14,821 nucleotides of DNA from Promethearchaeota archaeon (lineage in GTDB: Archaea; Asgardarchaeota; Lokiarchaeia; Sigynarchaeales; SOKP01). The position numbers and the translations under genes are program-made. The notes beneath the pieces were generated by a model, which saw nothing but the letters and a program-made list of their open reading frames with translations, was not told the DNA's origin and ran no database searches. Below, in pieces: positions 13,588 to 14,821 of the stretch. Every line of letters begins with the position of its first letter. The stretch's first letter is position 1. The stretch is taken from positions 1 through 14,821 of the forward strand of contig JAEOTJ010000207.1 of assembly GCA_016839905.1 (NCBI GenBank). The letters run 5' to 3'.

Positions 13588-14064
13588 ATGAGTAAAAAAA
13601 TGTTAAAAATGCCAGAGGATGATTTGAGGAAAGAAATTCGAGAATTTCTAAATAAAAGAAAGGTGCTCGTATTATGTACGTGTAGTAATAACATTCCTCG
13701 TGCCACTCCAATGGATTTTTACATGGAAAAAAATTAGGATAATTTTAATATTTATGTAGGTCCTGCTCCTGGAAGAAAAGTTAAGAATCTTGAGGAAAAT
13801 CCAATTGTTAGTATTGGTATATATACACCAATGGATACGGGGAAGATACAAGGGATGCAAATTACCGCCTCTGGAAAAGATAGGTTAATTTTAATGAAAG
13901 AGGGAGATGATGGATTTGAATATGCTCAAAGAATTGTAAGAGGTAAAAGAAAATTGTTATTAAAAATAATACCTGAAAAAATTGAGCTGCTAGATTATGA
14001 TTTTATAAAAAAAGGTTATTCTAGGCTTCAATGGATTGAAATCTATATTAAAAAAAAGAAGTAA
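13588..14064 (+). CDS. PNPOx-like flavin split-barrel protein with an in-frame TAG (possible pyrrolysine or nonsense)
   Basis: Read through one TAG at 13735-13737, the frame gives 158 residues of normal family length. It begins with a helix (PEDDLRKEIREFLNKRK), then VLVLCTCSNNIPRATPMDFYME. After the TAG at codon 50 follow NIYVGPAPGRKVKNLEENPIVSIGIY and the rest of the barrel, ending at TAA. The pattern 'PRATPM..., IYVG..GRKVKNL..NP.VS' is that of the pyridoxamine 5'-phosphate oxidase-like/FMN-binding split barrel. AGAAGG (13575-13580), seven bases before the ATG, is a good Shine-Dalgarno site. There is no frameshift or other damage. Choices are a recent nonsense mutation, a sequencing error, or decoding of UAG as pyrrolysine. 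None of the 16 readable stop codons in this window is TAG. A short product from the second half alone (ATG 13831) is less likely. Confidence 0.7.
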
Positions 14065-14081
14065 GAAATATGAAATTAATT

Positions 14082-14681
14082 TTAAGCTAATTCTTGAACC
14101 AGTAAGGAGCGTTTATGGTAATATTGTGTCATACCAGAGGTTTTAAAAAAAAATTGATTAGTTCCCGTAGGATTAGAAAGAAATCTCCAATACACTTGCA
14201 CGTTATAAGTACCCTCAGAAAGTTCTTTAGTCATGTACTCTATAGTGAATGGAAAATAAACATTTTTATATGAAAGTAATCCATCAGGTTCATGGTGTCT
14301 TATTCTAATAGTTCGATTTCCTGCATCTTCTACGACTACACTGATTAATACTTCCATAAAACCTGTGAAAGTATCCTCCATACCAAATCCACCAACTCCA
14401 GTAAATGACACAAGTATCTCTGAATCTTCATTAATAGAAATTTCCAATTCTGTATCGTCAACCATACTCCAAGTTGTCTCAGCATCGGTTATAAGTGCTT
14501 CACTATCAAATTCTTTGTAAATCGTCTGAATTATATGTTGATCTTCATCTTTAGTTTCCTTCAAAGAGGGATACATCAATGGTAAAGCAAAGATTGAAAA
14601 ACCTCCGAGTAAGACAATAAAAAGTAAAGAGTTCCCTATAATTCTTAATGCTGTATTTTTTTCTTTTTGTTTTCTTTTCAT
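14082..14681 (-). CDS. Single-pass membrane-anchored protein with an outer beta-rich domain, unknown
   Basis: A 199-residue protein. A basic N-terminus (MKRKQKEK) leads into one hydrophobic segment (about 12-36, LRIIGNSLLFIVLLGGFSIFALP) without a clear cleavage site, so it is likely anchored with the rest outside. Residues 45-199 look beta-rich, with alternating hydrophobic strands such as ELEISINEDSEILVSFTG, FMEVLISVVVED, RTIRIRHHEP and YNVQVYWRFLS; a jelly-roll or Ig-like sandwich is possible. No cysteine, catalytic motif or lipobox is seen. It converges on the PNPOx-like gene with 17 bases between stops. The upstream region holds an 8-bp inverted repeat (ACACAAAA at 14688-14695; TTTTGTGT at 14711-14718). 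I do not recognise the family. Confidence 0.65.
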   Translation of the reverse strand: MKRKQKEKNTALRIIGNSLLFIVLLGGFSIFALPLMYPSLKETKDEDQHIIQTIYKEFDSEALITDAETTWSMVDDTELEISINEDSEILVSFTGVGGFGMEDTFTGFMEVLISVVVEDAGNRTIRIRHHEPDGLLSYKNVYFPFTIEYMTKELSEGTYNVQVYWRFLSNPTGTNQFFFKTSGMTQYYHKRSLLVQELA

Positions 14682-14749
14682 TTTTTAACACAAAAAGATT
14701 AATTCCTAAATTTTGTGTATATTTAAATGATATTTCTTAACTAATAAAA

Positions 14750-14821
14750 TTACGCACTTCCCCTCCAAGTTGTAATTCCATGCGGTTTATCACATGATCT
14801 AAGCTCTGTCGATTCAAGCTC
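14750..14821 (-). CDS. Possible 3' end of a further minus-strand gene, cut by the window edge
   Basis: On the minus strand a frame enters from the right edge and reads ELESTELRSCDKPHGITTWR followed by GSA and TAA (14752-14750). The stretch is clearly richer in G and C than the spacer beside it, as expected for coding sequence or an RNA gene. Only 23 codons are visible, so product and even coding status are uncertain. A tRNA reading was tested and rejected. Confidence 0.3.
   Translation of the reverse strand, partial: ELESTELRSCDKPHGITTWRGSA

Noticed and set aside
13831..14064. Independent 77-residue gene from ATG 13831
   Set aside because: It is the second half of the split-barrel protein. 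Homology and reading frame continue upstream to the TAG and beyond, and there is no start signal.
14759..14821. Possible tRNA 5' part ending with GTCGATTCAAGCTC at the right edge
   Set aside because: The T-loop-like TTCAAGC would need the invariant G53-C61 pair but has A-T, and the upstream bases do not give a D-arm with conserved GG or an acceptor stem start.
1..14821. CRISPR arrays, insertion sequences, rRNA or tRNA genes
   Set aside because: No regularly spaced repeats, transposase frames, terminal repeats or rRNA/tRNA cores were seen on either strand.

Overview
The window looks like a piece of a mesophilic Asgard archaeal genome, most likely Lokiarchaeia-like. This is inferred from content, not from a database search. 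The DNA is very AT-rich. It carries a ubiquitin-like (Ubl) conjugation locus with an E1 of eukaryotic type, Ras-like small GTPases, a longin-like protein, FtsZ, an endonuclease Q homologue and a long coiled-coil protein. Most genes lack a clear Shine-Dalgarno sequence. Of the 16 stop codons I could read, 13 are TAA, 3 are TGA and none is TAG.

Left part (1-3545): a Ubl locus. On the minus strand a small Ubl (Ubl-1, 800-1159) lies directly upstream of an E1-type activating enzyme that runs off the left edge. A second Ubl (Ubl-2, 3162-3536, minus) has 70 of 81 identical residues in the beta-grasp core. Between them, on the plus strand, lie a winged-helix regulator and a two-pass membrane protein whose C-terminal domain is a third, divergent copy of the same Ubl fold without the C-terminal glycine. 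The free Ubls end in Ile-Pro-Ala-Ser-Thr-Ala-Gly, a single glycine rather than Gly-Gly. Ubl-1 carries a Ser-Lys tail after this glycine, while Ubl-2 stops exactly at it. This resembles the UFM1 precursor and its mature form, yet the neighbouring E1 resembles the UBA2/UBA3 class.

Middle (3720-8729): a plus-strand run of a coiled-coil rod protein, a Pol-beta-type nucleotidyltransferase, a ten-repeat TPR protein and an EndoQ/TIGR00375-type PHP nuclease, followed by a convergent small zinc-ribbon gene. The coiled-coil and nucleotidyltransferase genes are 15 bases apart and are probably co-transcribed.

Right part (8730-14821): a 413-base non-coding stretch with one compact G-rich island, a Ras-like GTPase with an altered base-recognition motif, a longin-domain protein, a DUF998-like membrane protein and FtsZ. 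A degenerate GTPase-fold protein lies tail-to-tail with ftsZ, three bases away. Next come a flavin split-barrel (PNPOx-like) gene interrupted by one in-frame TAG, and a single-pass membrane protein of unknown function. The last ~70 bases may hold the 3' end of another minus-strand gene.

The main candidate for a little-described system is the Ubl/E1/membrane-Ubl/regulator cluster. The next most interesting items are the in-frame TAG (pyrrolysine or nonsense), the pseudo-GTPase beside ftsZ, and the coiled-coil rod with regularly spaced Ile-Pro breaks.
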